From assembly GCF_019429525.1 (NCBI RefSeq), contig NZ_JAHXZL010000013.1, positions 1 through 64,000 on the forward strand: a stretch of 64,000 nt of DNA, written 5' to 3'. This DNA comes from Sphingomonas folli (GTDB lineage Bacteria; Pseudomonadota; Alphaproteobacteria; Sphingomonadales; Sphingomonadaceae). Positions 37,694-45,179 of the stretch are shown here, one piece after another (positions within the stretch are counted from its first letter, which is position 1; each line of letters begins with the position of its first letter). The translations under genes were made by a program, and so were the position numbers. The notes beneath the pieces are model-generated. The model did not search any database, was not told the origin of the DNA, and saw only the letters and a list, made by a program, of their open reading frames with translations.

Positions 37694-38839
37694 TCAGTCC
37701 TGCGGCACGGGGCCGGAGGTCGAGACCGGGATCTGGCCGACCGCCCGGTCCTGCGCGGCCATCAGATAGTCGGCGGTGGTGAGGAACGGCACCGGGTTCA
37801 CCGCGTGGCCGTCGATCCGCACCTCATAGTGGAGGTGCGGGCCGGTCGAGCGGCCGGTGGAACCCATCAGCGCGATCAGCTGCCCGCGCTTCACGCGCGT
37901 GTTGTCGGAGACCAGGATCTTCGACAGGTGGCCGTAGCGAGTCGCGATGCCCTTGCCGTGGTTGATCTCGACCATGTTGCCGTAGCCACCCTGGCGACCG
38001 GCGTGGCTGATCACGCCGTCGGCGGTGGCGTAGATCGGCGTGCCGCTCGGGCCGGGGATGTCGACCCCGGCGTGCATCGCCGCGGTGCCGCGGAACGGGT
38101 CGCTGCGGATGCCGAAATTGCTGGTGAACTGCAGCTTCTGCACCGGCTGCACCGAGGGAATGGCGATCACGCCCTGCTCGAGCCGGTCGAGCTTCTTCCA
38201 GCTCATGAACAGCGTGCGGAACTGCTGGTCGGCGGCGAGGTCGGCGCGCGCCTCGGCGCTGTTGGCCTCGACCAGCGGGCCACCCATCGCGCTGCCGGCC
38301 TTCGCCGACCCGCCGCGCGCCAGCCGTGCGGTGGAGATGCCCAGCTTGCGGACCGTCTTGGCGGTCGCGGCGTAGCGCTGGTCGAGCTCGCGCTGCGCCA
38401 CCGCGGCCAACTCGGCCTGGCGCGACTCGACGCGCAGGAAGGGCTTGATCGTGTCGGCGGCGAGGCGCGTGGCGTCGGGATCGATCGCCAGCGTGGCGCG
38501 CGCCAGCTCGCGGCTCTCGCCCTCGCCGGTCAGCGCGGCGGCGAGCAGCTTCTGGCGCTGCTCGATGCGGCTGGCGTGGAGCTCGGCGGTGCGGCGGATC
38601 GTCGCGACGCGGGTCTGGAGCTGCGAGACCTTCTGCTCCATCGTCGCCAGCTTCCGCTCACTGGTCGGCACGGGCTTGAGGCCGGTGGCCACCGCGACCT
38701 GCTGGCTGGCGGCGACCGCGCCATAGCCGGCGAGGCCGAGCACCAGCGCGGCGCCCCCGCGGGCCATCAGGCGCGTGCCATAAGCGGCGCGCGGGCGATC
38801 GAGCGGGCGCGCGGCCGGCGTGAGAGCGGTGTCGTTCAT
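37694..38839 (-). CDS. M23-family metallopeptidase (LytM-type)
   Basis: This cell-wall peptidase or divisome-type LytM protein has about 381 residues. One membrane anchor lies near residues 27-47 (GGAALVLGLAGYGAVAAS). A coiled-coil-rich region follows at about 55-150. The C-terminal M23 domain has SNFGIRSDPFRGTAAMHAGV, then DIPG, and the metal ligands in GPHLHYEVRIDG. The zinc set (H-x-x-x-D and H-x-H) is complete, so it should be active rather than a degenerate activator. ATG 38839 has TGGGG upstream. Role: periplasmic peptidoglycan hydrolysis in growth or division. Confidence 0.9.
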   Translation of the reverse strand: MNDTALTPAARPLDRPRAAYGTRLMARGGAALVLGLAGYGAVAASQQVAVATGLKPVPTSERKLATMEQKVSQLQTRVATIRRTAELHASRIEQRQKLLAAALTGEGESRELARATLAIDPDATRLAADTIKPFLRVESRQAELAAVAQRELDQRYAATAKTVRKLGISTARLARGGSAKAGSAMGGPLVEANSAEARADLAADQQFRTLFMSWKKLDRLEQGVIAIPSVQPVQKLQFTSNFGIRSDPFRGTAAMHAGVDIPGPSGTPIYATADGVISHAGRQGGYGNMVEINHGKGIATRYGHLSKILVSDNTRVKRGQLIALMGSTGRSTGPHLHYEVRIDGHAVNPVPFLTTADYLMAAQDRAVGQIPVSTSGPVPQD

Positions 38840-39301
38840 CGAACCCCAGATCAAAGACTGTGACCGGGCGGCGGGCTGCCGCGCGGTCCTCCCCTTTTCT
38901 CGTACTGCCACCCCGGAGACGAAGCCTCCCAGGCGCAAAGGTTTGTGACCTGCACAGGGTTAATCGGGCAAGAGCAGCGGCGCGAGACCGCGCCCGGTCG
39001 ACGGAGAGACGCGGCGAGTCGTTGTATTTCGCCGAGTCGAGTAGGAGGTGATCGCGTGATTCACGTGACTTGCGAGCGATTCTTGGTGGCGGATCGGGGC
39101 GACTGACTGGCCCGCGCAGGTCGTTTTGCTCCGAAATGGCGCGACGACGCGAGAGCGATCTCTTCGGCGAGGCCACGACGACAGCGGCGGATCGATCGCG
39201 GCGGCGGCCGCCGCCACGTCGCGCGGTCCGGCCCCGTCCCGACCGACGCGCGCGGGTGCATCAATCCGCGATGATGGGCGGGCGACGATGCCCGCGCGCG
39301 C
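38840..39301. other. Intergenic region, no gene seen
   Basis: These 462 bases separate the M23 gene start from the bcp stop. Frames here give only Arg/Ala-rich peptides without ribosome sites. The M23 promoter must lie in the left part (about 38900-39060), which is AT-richer, but no clear -35/-10 pair stands out. Confidence 0.5.
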
Positions 39302-39751
39302 TCACCCGAGCGCCCGCGCCGCTTCCAGCACCTCCTCGGCGTGGCCGGGCACCTTCACCTTGCGCCATGCGCGCGCCAGCCGGCCGTCGGCGCCGTAGAG
39401 GAAGGTGGCGCGCTCGATCCCCATGTAGGTGCGGCCGTACATCTGCTTCTCGCCCCACACGCCGAACGCCTCGGTCACGCTGCCGTCGAGGTCGCTGGCG
39501 AGCGGGATGGCGAGGTCGTGGCGGGCGATGAACTTGTTGTGCTTGGCCACGCTGTCGCGCGAGATGCCGACGATCGCCGCGCCCGCGGCGGCGAAGCGGC
39601 TCGCCAGCGCGGAGAAGTCGAGCGCCTCATGGGTGCAGCCTGGGGTATCGTCCTTGGGATAGAAATAGACGATCAGCGGCCGCGGCAGGTCCTGTAGCCG
39701 CAGCGGCGCGCCGTCGGTGCCAGTCGCGGTCACGTCGGGGAGGGGGTCCAT
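39302..39751 (-). CDS. bcp: Thioredoxin-dependent peroxiredoxin Bcp, 1-Cys form
   Basis: This 149-residue peroxiredoxin of the BCP/PrxQ type reduces H2O2 and lipid peroxides in the cytoplasm. FYPKDDTPGCTHEALDFSAL holds the peroxidatic Cys. The residue five positions later is Leu; in typical 2-Cys PrxQ it is the resolving Cys (TPGCT-x-x-A-C-x-F). Other hallmarks are GISRDSVAKHNKFI and FGVWGEKQMYGRTYMGIER. The gene overlaps the end of glnE by 22 bp, so the two are co-transcribed. It should need an external thiol such as glutathione or another protein for recycling. Confidence 0.92.
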   Translation of the reverse strand: MDPLPDVTATGTDGAPLRLQDLPRPLIVYFYPKDDTPGCTHEALDFSALASRFAAAGAAIVGISRDSVAKHNKFIARHDLAIPLASDLDGSVTEAFGVWGEKQMYGRTYMGIERATFLYGADGRLARAWRKVKVPGHAEEVLEAARALG

Positions 39752-42378
39752 GCGATGCTCTCCTGCCACTGCGCCGCGACGCTCTCGCGCACCCGGTCGA
39801 AGGTGGCAAGCAGCGTTTCCCAGTCGGGCAGCATCACCGCGCGCGCGATCAGCGCGCGCGTCGCCGCTGCCGCCGGCTCCTGCGCGTCGGGCGCGACCAG
39901 CCGCACCGTCACCAGCAGCCGCGCCAGGAGCGCATAGGCGTCGCGCATCGCCGGCGCGAGTGCGCCCGCGCCCACCAGCGCGTCGATCGCGTCGCCCAGC
40001 CGCGGGTCGACGCCGCCGCGCCGCGTCAGCTGGGTGACATGGACCGCGAACTCCAGGTCGACCAGCCCGCCCGGCAGCAGTTTGGCGTCGAGCGGCCCCT
40101 GCGGCGGCTTGTGGCGCGCCATCTCGGCGCGCATCGCGGCGGCCTCGGCGGGGACGTCGCGCGCCGGCCGCTCGCCCGCCAACACCGCCGCCACGATCGC
40201 CTCCACGTCGCGCCGCGCCGCGGCCGAGCCGAACACGGCGCGCGCGCGGGTCAGCGCCATATGCTCCCAGGTCCACGCCTCCTCGCGCTGATAGCGCGCG
40301 AAACTGTCGAGGCTCACCACCAGCGGCCCCTGCGCGCCCGAGGGCCGCAGCCGCGTGTCGACCGGGTAGAGCGGCCCCGCCGCCGTCGCCACCGACAGCG
40401 CCGCGGTGACTCGCTGCGCCAGCCGGGTGAAATAGAGCGTCGCGCCGAGCGGCTTGGCGCCGTCCGACTCGGCGGTGAAGTCGCCGGTGAAGAGATAGAT
40501 CAGGTCGAGGTCGGAGGCGTGGGTCAGCGCCATCCCGCCCATCCGGCCGAGCGCGAGGATCACCAGCTCCCCGCCGGGGACGCGGCCGTGCGCGCGCTCG
40601 AACTCGGCGGTCGCGGCGCCGGCGAGCGTCTCGATCGCGGCCTCGGCGACGCGCGCGTAGCCCGCGGCGACGTCGAGCGGGTCGGCGGCGCCCGCGACGA
40701 TCTGCGCGCCGAGCGCGAAGCGCTTGTCGCCGACGACGCGGCGGACATGGTCGAGGATCGCCTGATAGTCCGCGCCCGCCTCGACCGCGCGCATCTCGGC
40801 GACCAGCTCGGGCACCGCGGCGACGGGGGCGAAGGCGCTGGCGTCGATCAGCCCGTCGAGCAGGTCGGGGCGGCGCGCCAACTCGTCGGCGAGCGTCGGC
40901 GCGTGGCTGAGCAGCTCGGCGAGCAGCGTCGCCAGCGCGGGTCGCGCCTCGAGCAGGCGGAAGACGTTGACCGCGCTCGGCAGCCGCTCGAACAGGCGGT
41001 CCAGCCGGTTGAGCGCGACCGCGGGCACGGGCGCCTGCGCCAGCGCGTCGACCAGCCCGGGCAGCACCGCCTCGAGCGCGCCCTGCGCCGCGGCCGAGCG
41101 CAGCGCGGGATAGCGCGCCTCGCGCCAGGTCGCGACGCGACGCACCGCGTCCGCGCTATCGGCGAAGCCGGCCTCGGCCAGCGTCGCGCCGAGCCGCGCC
41201 GGGTCGAACGGCAGTCCGGTGCCCGCGACGGGCGCGAGCCGGTCGAACGCCGCGGCCACCCGGGCGACGTGCGGCGCGAGCAGCGCGAGCAGCGCCGCGC
41301 CGTCGTCGACGCCGTGCAGCCGTGCCACCCGGTCGAGCGCGTCACCGGCGGGCAGCGCGTGGGTCTGGCGGTCGTCGATCATCTGGACGCGATGCTCGAT
41401 CGTGCGGAGCAGCGTGTAGGCCTCGGCCAGCGCGGCGGCGTCACCGGCGTCGATCCGCCCCGCGGCGGCGAGCGCGGCGAGCGCGTCGCGCGTGGCGGGC
41501 GCGCGCAGCGACGGGTCGCGTCCGCCGTGGATCAGCTGGTGGATCTGCGCGAAGAACTCGATCTCGCGGATGCCGCCGCGCCCGCGCTTGAGGTCATAGC
41601 CGGGTCCGAACCCCTGTCCCTGCGCGTGATGGTCGCGGATGCGCCGCGTGATGTCGAGGATCTCACCGACCGCGCCGAAATCGAGGCTGCGCCGCCACAC
41701 GAAGGGGCGTATCGCCTCGACGAAGCGTGCCCCCAGCGCGCGGTCGCCCGCGGCGACGCGCGCGCGGATGAAGGCGGCGCGCTCCCACGGCAGCGCCTGC
41801 GACTCGTAGTAACTGATCGCGGCGTCGATCGGGATGGCGATCGGCGTCACCTCCGGGGAGGGGCGCAGCCGCAGGTCGACGCGCAGCACGTAGCCGTCGG
41901 CGTCGCGCGCCTGGAGCAGCTCCAGCACGCGCCGCCCCACCCGCACCGCGGCGTCGGCGACGTCCTCGCGCGCGCGGCACGGCAGGGTGGCGGGGTCGTA
42001 GAGGAAGATGGGGTCGATGTCGGACGAGTAGTTGAGCTCGCGGCTGCCCTGCTTGCCCAGCGCGATCGCGACGAAGCCGCGCGGCGCGGCGTCGGGCGTC
42101 CGCTCGGCCAGCGCGCCGACGATGGCGCGGTCGAGCGCGTCATCCGCGAAGGCGGTGAGCCGCGCGGTGACCGCGGTGAGATCGAGCTCGCCCGCGAGGT
42201 CGCCCAGCGCCACCTCCAGCGCGAGCGCGCGTCGCTCGAGCCGCAGCCGGCGCGCGAGCGGCAGGTCGGCGAGCGCCAGCGCGGCGGCGGTATCCGTCTC
42301 GCGCTGGAGCAAGATGTTCAGGAACGGCGCATAATGTTCCGCCCGTCGGCGCGCCTCGTCGAAGCGGGGACTCATCAT
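39730..42378 (-). CDS. glnE: Glutamine synthetase adenylyltransferase/deadenylylase
   Basis: This bifunctional enzyme has about 882 residues. It adds and removes AMP on glutamine synthetase under control of PII. Two nucleotidyltransferase centres are visible: the N-terminal LGKQGSRELNYSSDIDPIFL (deadenylylase) and the C-terminal LGRMGGMALTHASDLDLIYL (adenylylase), each with the G-S/M-x-E/A...D-x-D core. Length is slightly below the usual 930-990. I chose ATG 42378, with weak support from TAGG upstream; longer starts would run antisense to a small plus-strand gene. Downstream bcp overlaps by 22 bp. Confidence 0.94.
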   Translation of the reverse strand: MMSPRFDEARRRAEHYAPFLNILLQRETDTAAALALADLPLARRLRLERRALALEVALGDLAGELDLTAVTARLTAFADDALDRAIVGALAERTPDAAPRGFVAIALGKQGSRELNYSSDIDPIFLYDPATLPCRAREDVADAAVRVGRRVLELLQARDADGYVLRVDLRLRPSPEVTPIAIPIDAAISYYESQALPWERAAFIRARVAAGDRALGARFVEAIRPFVWRRSLDFGAVGEILDITRRIRDHHAQGQGFGPGYDLKRGRGGIREIEFFAQIHQLIHGGRDPSLRAPATRDALAALAAAGRIDAGDAAALAEAYTLLRTIEHRVQMIDDRQTHALPAGDALDRVARLHGVDDGAALLALLAPHVARVAAAFDRLAPVAGTGLPFDPARLGATLAEAGFADSADAVRRVATWREARYPALRSAAAQGALEAVLPGLVDALAQAPVPAVALNRLDRLFERLPSAVNVFRLLEARPALATLLAELLSHAPTLADELARRPDLLDGLIDASAFAPVAAVPELVAEMRAVEAGADYQAILDHVRRVVGDKRFALGAQIVAGAADPLDVAAGYARVAEAAIETLAGAATAEFERAHGRVPGGELVILALGRMGGMALTHASDLDLIYLFTGDFTAESDGAKPLGATLYFTRLAQRVTAALSVATAAGPLYPVDTRLRPSGAQGPLVVSLDSFARYQREEAWTWEHMALTRARAVFGSAAARRDVEAIVAAVLAGERPARDVPAEAAAMRAEMARHKPPQGPLDAKLLPGGLVDLEFAVHVTQLTRRGGVDPRLGDAIDALVGAGALAPAMRDAYALLARLLVTVRLVAPDAQEPAAAATRALIARAVMLPDWETLLATFDRVRESVAAQWQESIAWTPSPT

Positions 42379-42414
42379 GTCGAAACCTAAGCCGAGGTCG
42401 CACGTTCGAGCAAT

Positions 42415-42588
42415 ATGGTAGCAGACCTCCCCTTTCCCCCTGGCGGCCAGCGCGGCGACTATGTCGTCCGCGCCCCGCAGGCCGGGGACGCGCTCGCGGG
42501 ATCGCTGCGAAGCGCCTTCGGCCGCGATCAGGTGCTGCCGAGCGACATGGCGCGGCTCCTCACGAAGCTGGGCGGTAGCGGGCACTGA
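42415..42588 (+). CDS. Micro-ORF with NepR-like C-terminus
   Basis: This 57-residue frame is divergent from glnE, 36 bp away. The C-terminal part AGSLRSAFGRDQVLPSDMAR followed by LLTKLGG follows the NepR layout seen in the true nepR at 45016 (GSALRSVYQKTVEESVPDDL followed by LSLLGKLD): a Leu-Arg helix, a short linker with Pro-x-Asp, and a Leu-Leu-x-Lys-Leu end. That is the part of NepR that contacts EcfG and PhyR. The start is ATG 42415, and the ribosome site is poor. It could be a second anti-sigma factor, or an unrelated short protein with a similar helix pair. Confidence 0.45.
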   Translation: MVADLPFPPGGQRGDYVVRAPQAGDALAGSLRSAFGRDQVLPSDMARLLTKLGGSGH

Positions 42589-42752
42589 CACGCCGGGTCA
42601 GGCGACGAAAATGTCCCGGTGCTACGAGACTCAGGGTCACGTCACCACGATAGGCCGTCATCCGTGACTCGGTTCGGGATCTGCCCACCGTCCGAGGGAC
42701 ATCGCGAGGCCGTCGAATCAGCGAAACGCGTCGGCGAATCCGGCGCGCGCTC

Positions 42753-43400
42753 CTACGCGTCGCGGTCGCGGCTCAGTTCGTCGACCTCGTTCATGATCGA
42801 GTCGAGCGTCGAGCGGTCGCCGCTCACCTCATGGTCGCGGCGCGACGACAGCGCGCCGTCGGTCATCAGCGCCTCCAGCGCGACGCGTCCGCGCGCGACG
42901 CGGCTCTTGATCGTGCCCACCGCCACGCCGCAGATCTCGGCCGCTTCCTCATAGGCGAACCCGCCCGCGCCGACGAGGATCAGCGCCTCGCGCTGCGGCT
43001 GCGGCAGGTGCAGCAGCGCGCGCTGCATGTCGGCGAGCTCGACGTGCTTGTCCTGGCTGGCCGGCGCGGCGAGCACGCGGTCCGCGACCAGATCGTCCCA
43101 CTCGCCCTTGAAACGCGCCCGGCGCATCTGGCTGAGAAACAGGTTGCGCAGGATGATGAAGGTCCAGGCGCGCATGTTGGTGCCCGCCTGGAAGCGCTTG
43201 CGCGCCGCCCAGGCCTTGAGCAGCGTCTCCTGCACCAGGTCGTCGGCGAGGTCGCGGTTGCCCGAGAGCGAGCGACCGAACGCGCGCAGGTGCGGGATCA
43301 CGAGCGCGAGCTGTTTCTTGAACTCGGGATCCGACAGCGCGACATATTCCGTCGGCGCCGGGGCCGACGCCTCGTTCGCGTGCGAGGGTGATTGGGTCAT
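42753..43400 (-). CDS. ecfG: General stress response sigma factor EcfG (ECF15)
   Basis: This 215-residue ECF sigma factor has region 2 in VIPHLRAFGRSLSGNRDLAD and FQAGTNMRAWTFIILRNLF. Region 4 is LPQPQREALILVGAGGFAYE followed by EAAEICGVAVGTIKSRVARG. The IPHLRAF...NRDLADDLVQ and REALILVGA-x-GF-x-YEEAA stretches are diagnostic of the EcfG group. The short acidic C-terminal tail (ELSRDRDA) may be regulatory. ATG 43400 has GGAG upstream. It is held by NepR and freed by phosphorylated PhyR; phyR and nepR lie just upstream. Confidence 0.95.
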   Translation of the reverse strand: MTQSPSHANEASAPAPTEYVALSDPEFKKQLALVIPHLRAFGRSLSGNRDLADDLVQETLLKAWAARKRFQAGTNMRAWTFIILRNLFLSQMRRARFKGEWDDLVADRVLAAPASQDKHVELADMQRALLHLPQPQREALILVGAGGFAYEEAAEICGVAVGTIKSRVARGRVALEALMTDGALSSRRDHEVSGDRSTLDSIMNEVDELSRDRDA

Positions 43401-43512
43401 GCCGCTCCGTCGTGCTGGCGCGGCGCCGTCCTGGCGCTCGTCCGAGGCTGGAAGATAGGTATCGGCCGGCCGGTTGGCCAGCCCGTCACGCACCACTTGT
43501 TCGAGCATCGCG

Positions 43513-43650
43513 TCAGGACAGCAGGATGGCGGCGAAGGCCACGACGATCAGCACCAGCGACGCCGCGAGGATGTAGCGAGTCATGCCCGGCGTGCTGCCG
43601 GCGCGGGCCTCGTCGGTCTCGAGATGAACTCGATCGTTGTCGTCTGCCAT
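43513..43650 (-). CDS. Small single-pass membrane protein in GSR locus
   Basis: This 45-residue protein has a charged N-terminus (ADDNDRVHLETDEARAG) and one membrane helix near the C-terminus (YILAASLVLIVVAFAAILLS). It lies between phyR and ecfG on the same strand. An AGG lies 4 bases before the ATG. The function is unknown; position suggests co-expression with the stress response genes. Confidence 0.6.
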   Translation of the reverse strand: MADDNDRVHLETDEARAGSTPGMTRYILAASLVLIVVAFAAILLS

Positions 43651-43812
43651 GCGCCTAACAACGCGCATCGACCGTTTTGGGTCCGTAAGGATGGGAACAA
43701 GTGGCGGGGGTGGCGGCTGTTTTCGCGAGGGGGCGAGCGGGGCGGGGCGCGTTCGGTCGGGCATGCGCTCGACCGAGCGCTGGTGCGATCGTCGGTCGCT
43801 TCGCCCCTCCAC

Positions 43813-43906
43813 GTCATTCCCGCGCAGGCGGGATTCCAGACGCGCTGACGTCCGCGACGGAGCGGGAACGTCAGCGCGTCTGGATCCCTGCCTGCGCAGG
43901 GATGAC
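43813..43906. repeat. Near-perfect 94-base extragenic palindrome
   Basis: The left half (GTCATTCCCGCGCAGGCGGG, then ATTCCAGACGCGCTGACGT) pairs with the right half (ACGTCAGCGCGTCTGGATCC, then CTGCCTGCGCAGGGATGAC) over about 38 bases. It lies between phyR and the small membrane protein gene, within a 313-base gap that otherwise contains no gene. This family (CCCGCGCAGGCGGG type) is distinct from the GTCATCC and GATCCTCCCC repeats here. Confidence 0.8.
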
Positions 43907-43963
43907 GGAGCAGGTGAGGCGAGGCTGGTCCGCGTGCGGCCGCCCCCCAGCCAACCCCGCCCC

Positions 43964-44758
43964 TCACGCCGGGACGGTGGTCTCGTCGAAGAACAGCGCC
44001 TGGCTGATCGCCGCCTTCACCGTCGAGCGCTGGAACGGCTTGGTGATCAGGAAGGTCGGTTCGGGGCGCTCGCCGGTGAGCAGCCGCTCCGGGAACGCCG
44101 TGATGAAGATCACCGGCACGTTGAACTCGGCGAGGATGTCCTTCACCGCGTCGATCCCCGAGCTGTCGTCGGCGAGCTGGATGTCCGCCAGCACCAGGCC
44201 GGGGCGATCCTCCATCGCCAGCGCCACCGCCTCGTCGCGCGTCACCGCCACCCCGGTGACCTCATGCCCGAGGTCGCGCACGATCGACTCGATGTCCATC
44301 GCGATGATCGGCTCGTCCTCGATGATCAGCACGCGTGCGCGGGTCTGCTTCTCGATCTCGGCGAGCGCCTCGGCCACCAGCGAGTCGACCTCGGCGGGCT
44401 CGACCTCGATCAGATAGGCGGCGTCCTCGGGGGTGAAGCCCTCCATCGCGGTGAGCAGCAGCGCCTGGCGCGAGAGCGGGGTCATCCGCGACAATCGCGC
44501 GCGCGCCACCGCCTCCTGCTCCTCGGCCGGCTCGGCGCTCTCGACCTCGTCGAAATTGGCCGAGTTCCAGATCGCCTGGAAGGTGCGATAGAGTCCCAGC
44601 CGGGGATCCACGTCGCGCGGGAACTGGTCGGGCGCGGCGACGATCGCCTCCAGCGTCGCACGGACGTAGCGGTCGCCCTGCACCTGGCTCCCGGTCAGCG
44701 CGCGGCCGTAGCGGCGCAGGAACGGAAGATGCGGCGCGAGTTGTTGTCCGAGCGACAT
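43964..44758 (-). CDS. phyR: Anti-anti-sigma response regulator PhyR
   Basis: This 264-residue regulator has an N-terminal sigma-like domain (HLPFLRRYGRALTGSQVQGD, with MTPLSRQALLLTAMEGFTPE later) and a C-terminal receiver domain (about 140-264). The receiver has the acidic start RVLIIEDEPIIAMDIES, the phospho-acceptor Asp in GLVLADIQLADDSSGID, Thr in IFITAFPERLL, and Lys in FLITKPFQ. Phosphorylation opens the sigma-like domain to capture NepR, which frees EcfG. I chose ATG 44758, with GGAGGG upstream at long spacing; a GTG 21 bases upstream is possible. It lies upstream of the 45-residue gene and ecfG, and is divergent from nepR. Confidence 0.95.
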   Translation of the reverse strand: MSLGQQLAPHLPFLRRYGRALTGSQVQGDRYVRATLEAIVAAPDQFPRDVDPRLGLYRTFQAIWNSANFDEVESAEPAEEQEAVARARLSRMTPLSRQALLLTAMEGFTPEDAAYLIEVEPAEVDSLVAEALAEIEKQTRARVLIIEDEPIIAMDIESIVRDLGHEVTGVAVTRDEAVALAMEDRPGLVLADIQLADDSSGIDAVKDILAEFNVPVIFITAFPERLLTGERPEPTFLITKPFQRSTVKAAISQALFFDETTVPA

Positions 44759-44883
44759 GTGTAGAAAGCCCTCCCTCACGGCATGGCGCGAGCGCGCCGC
44801 CGTGCGTCGTGATACCGGTCGTGGACGGCGCCCGACCGTGGCAATAAGTTCCCACCGGTCGGCGATTTTCGTCGCACGGCGGG

Positions 44884-44908
44884 GGAACCATCGAGGGGCT
44901 ATTTGGTT
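44884..44908 (+). promoter_or_regulatory. EcfG-type promoter for nepR
   Basis: GGAAC at 44884-44888 and GTT at 44906-44908 are separated by 17 bases, the optimal EcfG spacing (GGAAC-N16/17-GTT). It lies about 110 bp upstream of the nepR start and would give autoregulation of the anti-sigma and sensor genes. Confidence 0.72.
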
Positions 44909-45015
44909 TCATCCGGCGAGCGCGGCCAACCGTGCCAGCAGCATACGGATGTTCCATCGTGTTCCGCTCGACCCGCCCAGCGGTCGCTGGGGCGGGTTGT
45001 CTTGGGGGGTTAGCG

Positions 45016-45174
45016 TTGACGTCGGACAAGAAAGCGCCGGAGAAGCCGAGGAAAGGCACCGTCGCGCACTCGAAGAATCGAGACATGGGTTCGGCATTGC
45101 GCTCCGTCTATCAGAAGACCGTCGAGGAAAGCGTGCCGGACGATCTGCTCTCCCTGCTCGGCAAGCTTGACTGA
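45016..45174 (+). CDS. nepR: Anti-sigma factor NepR
   Basis: This 52-residue anti-sigma factor binds EcfG, and also phosphorylated PhyR. The core GSALRSVYQKTVEESVPDDL followed by LSLLGKLD is typical. I chose TTG 45016 because a GGGGGG ribosome site lies 7 bases upstream; the next in-frame ATG (45088) would remove most of the N-terminus, and an ATG upstream adds an unrelated segment. The next gene (PhyP-like sensor) starts 5 bases after the stop, so the two are one operon under the EcfG promoter at 44884. Confidence 0.92.
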   Translation: MTSDKKAPEKPRKGTVAHSKNRDMGSALRSVYQKTVEESVPDDLLSLLGKLD

Positions 45175-45179
45175 CCGAG

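Noticed and set aside
38840..39301. Small open frames between the M23 gene and bcp
   Set aside because: All are Arg/Ala/Pro-rich, lack ribosome sites and match no motif.
43691..43720. GGAAC on the plus strand as an EcfG promoter
   Set aside because: The nearest GTT falls at a spacing of 20 and no plus-strand gene or terminator-bounded RNA follows.
44846..44960. Minus-strand GGAAC sites upstream of phyR as EcfG promoters
   Set aside because: Three GGAAC blocks occur, but none has GTT at 15-17 bases. Only weaker matches exist, so no promoter was called for phyR.
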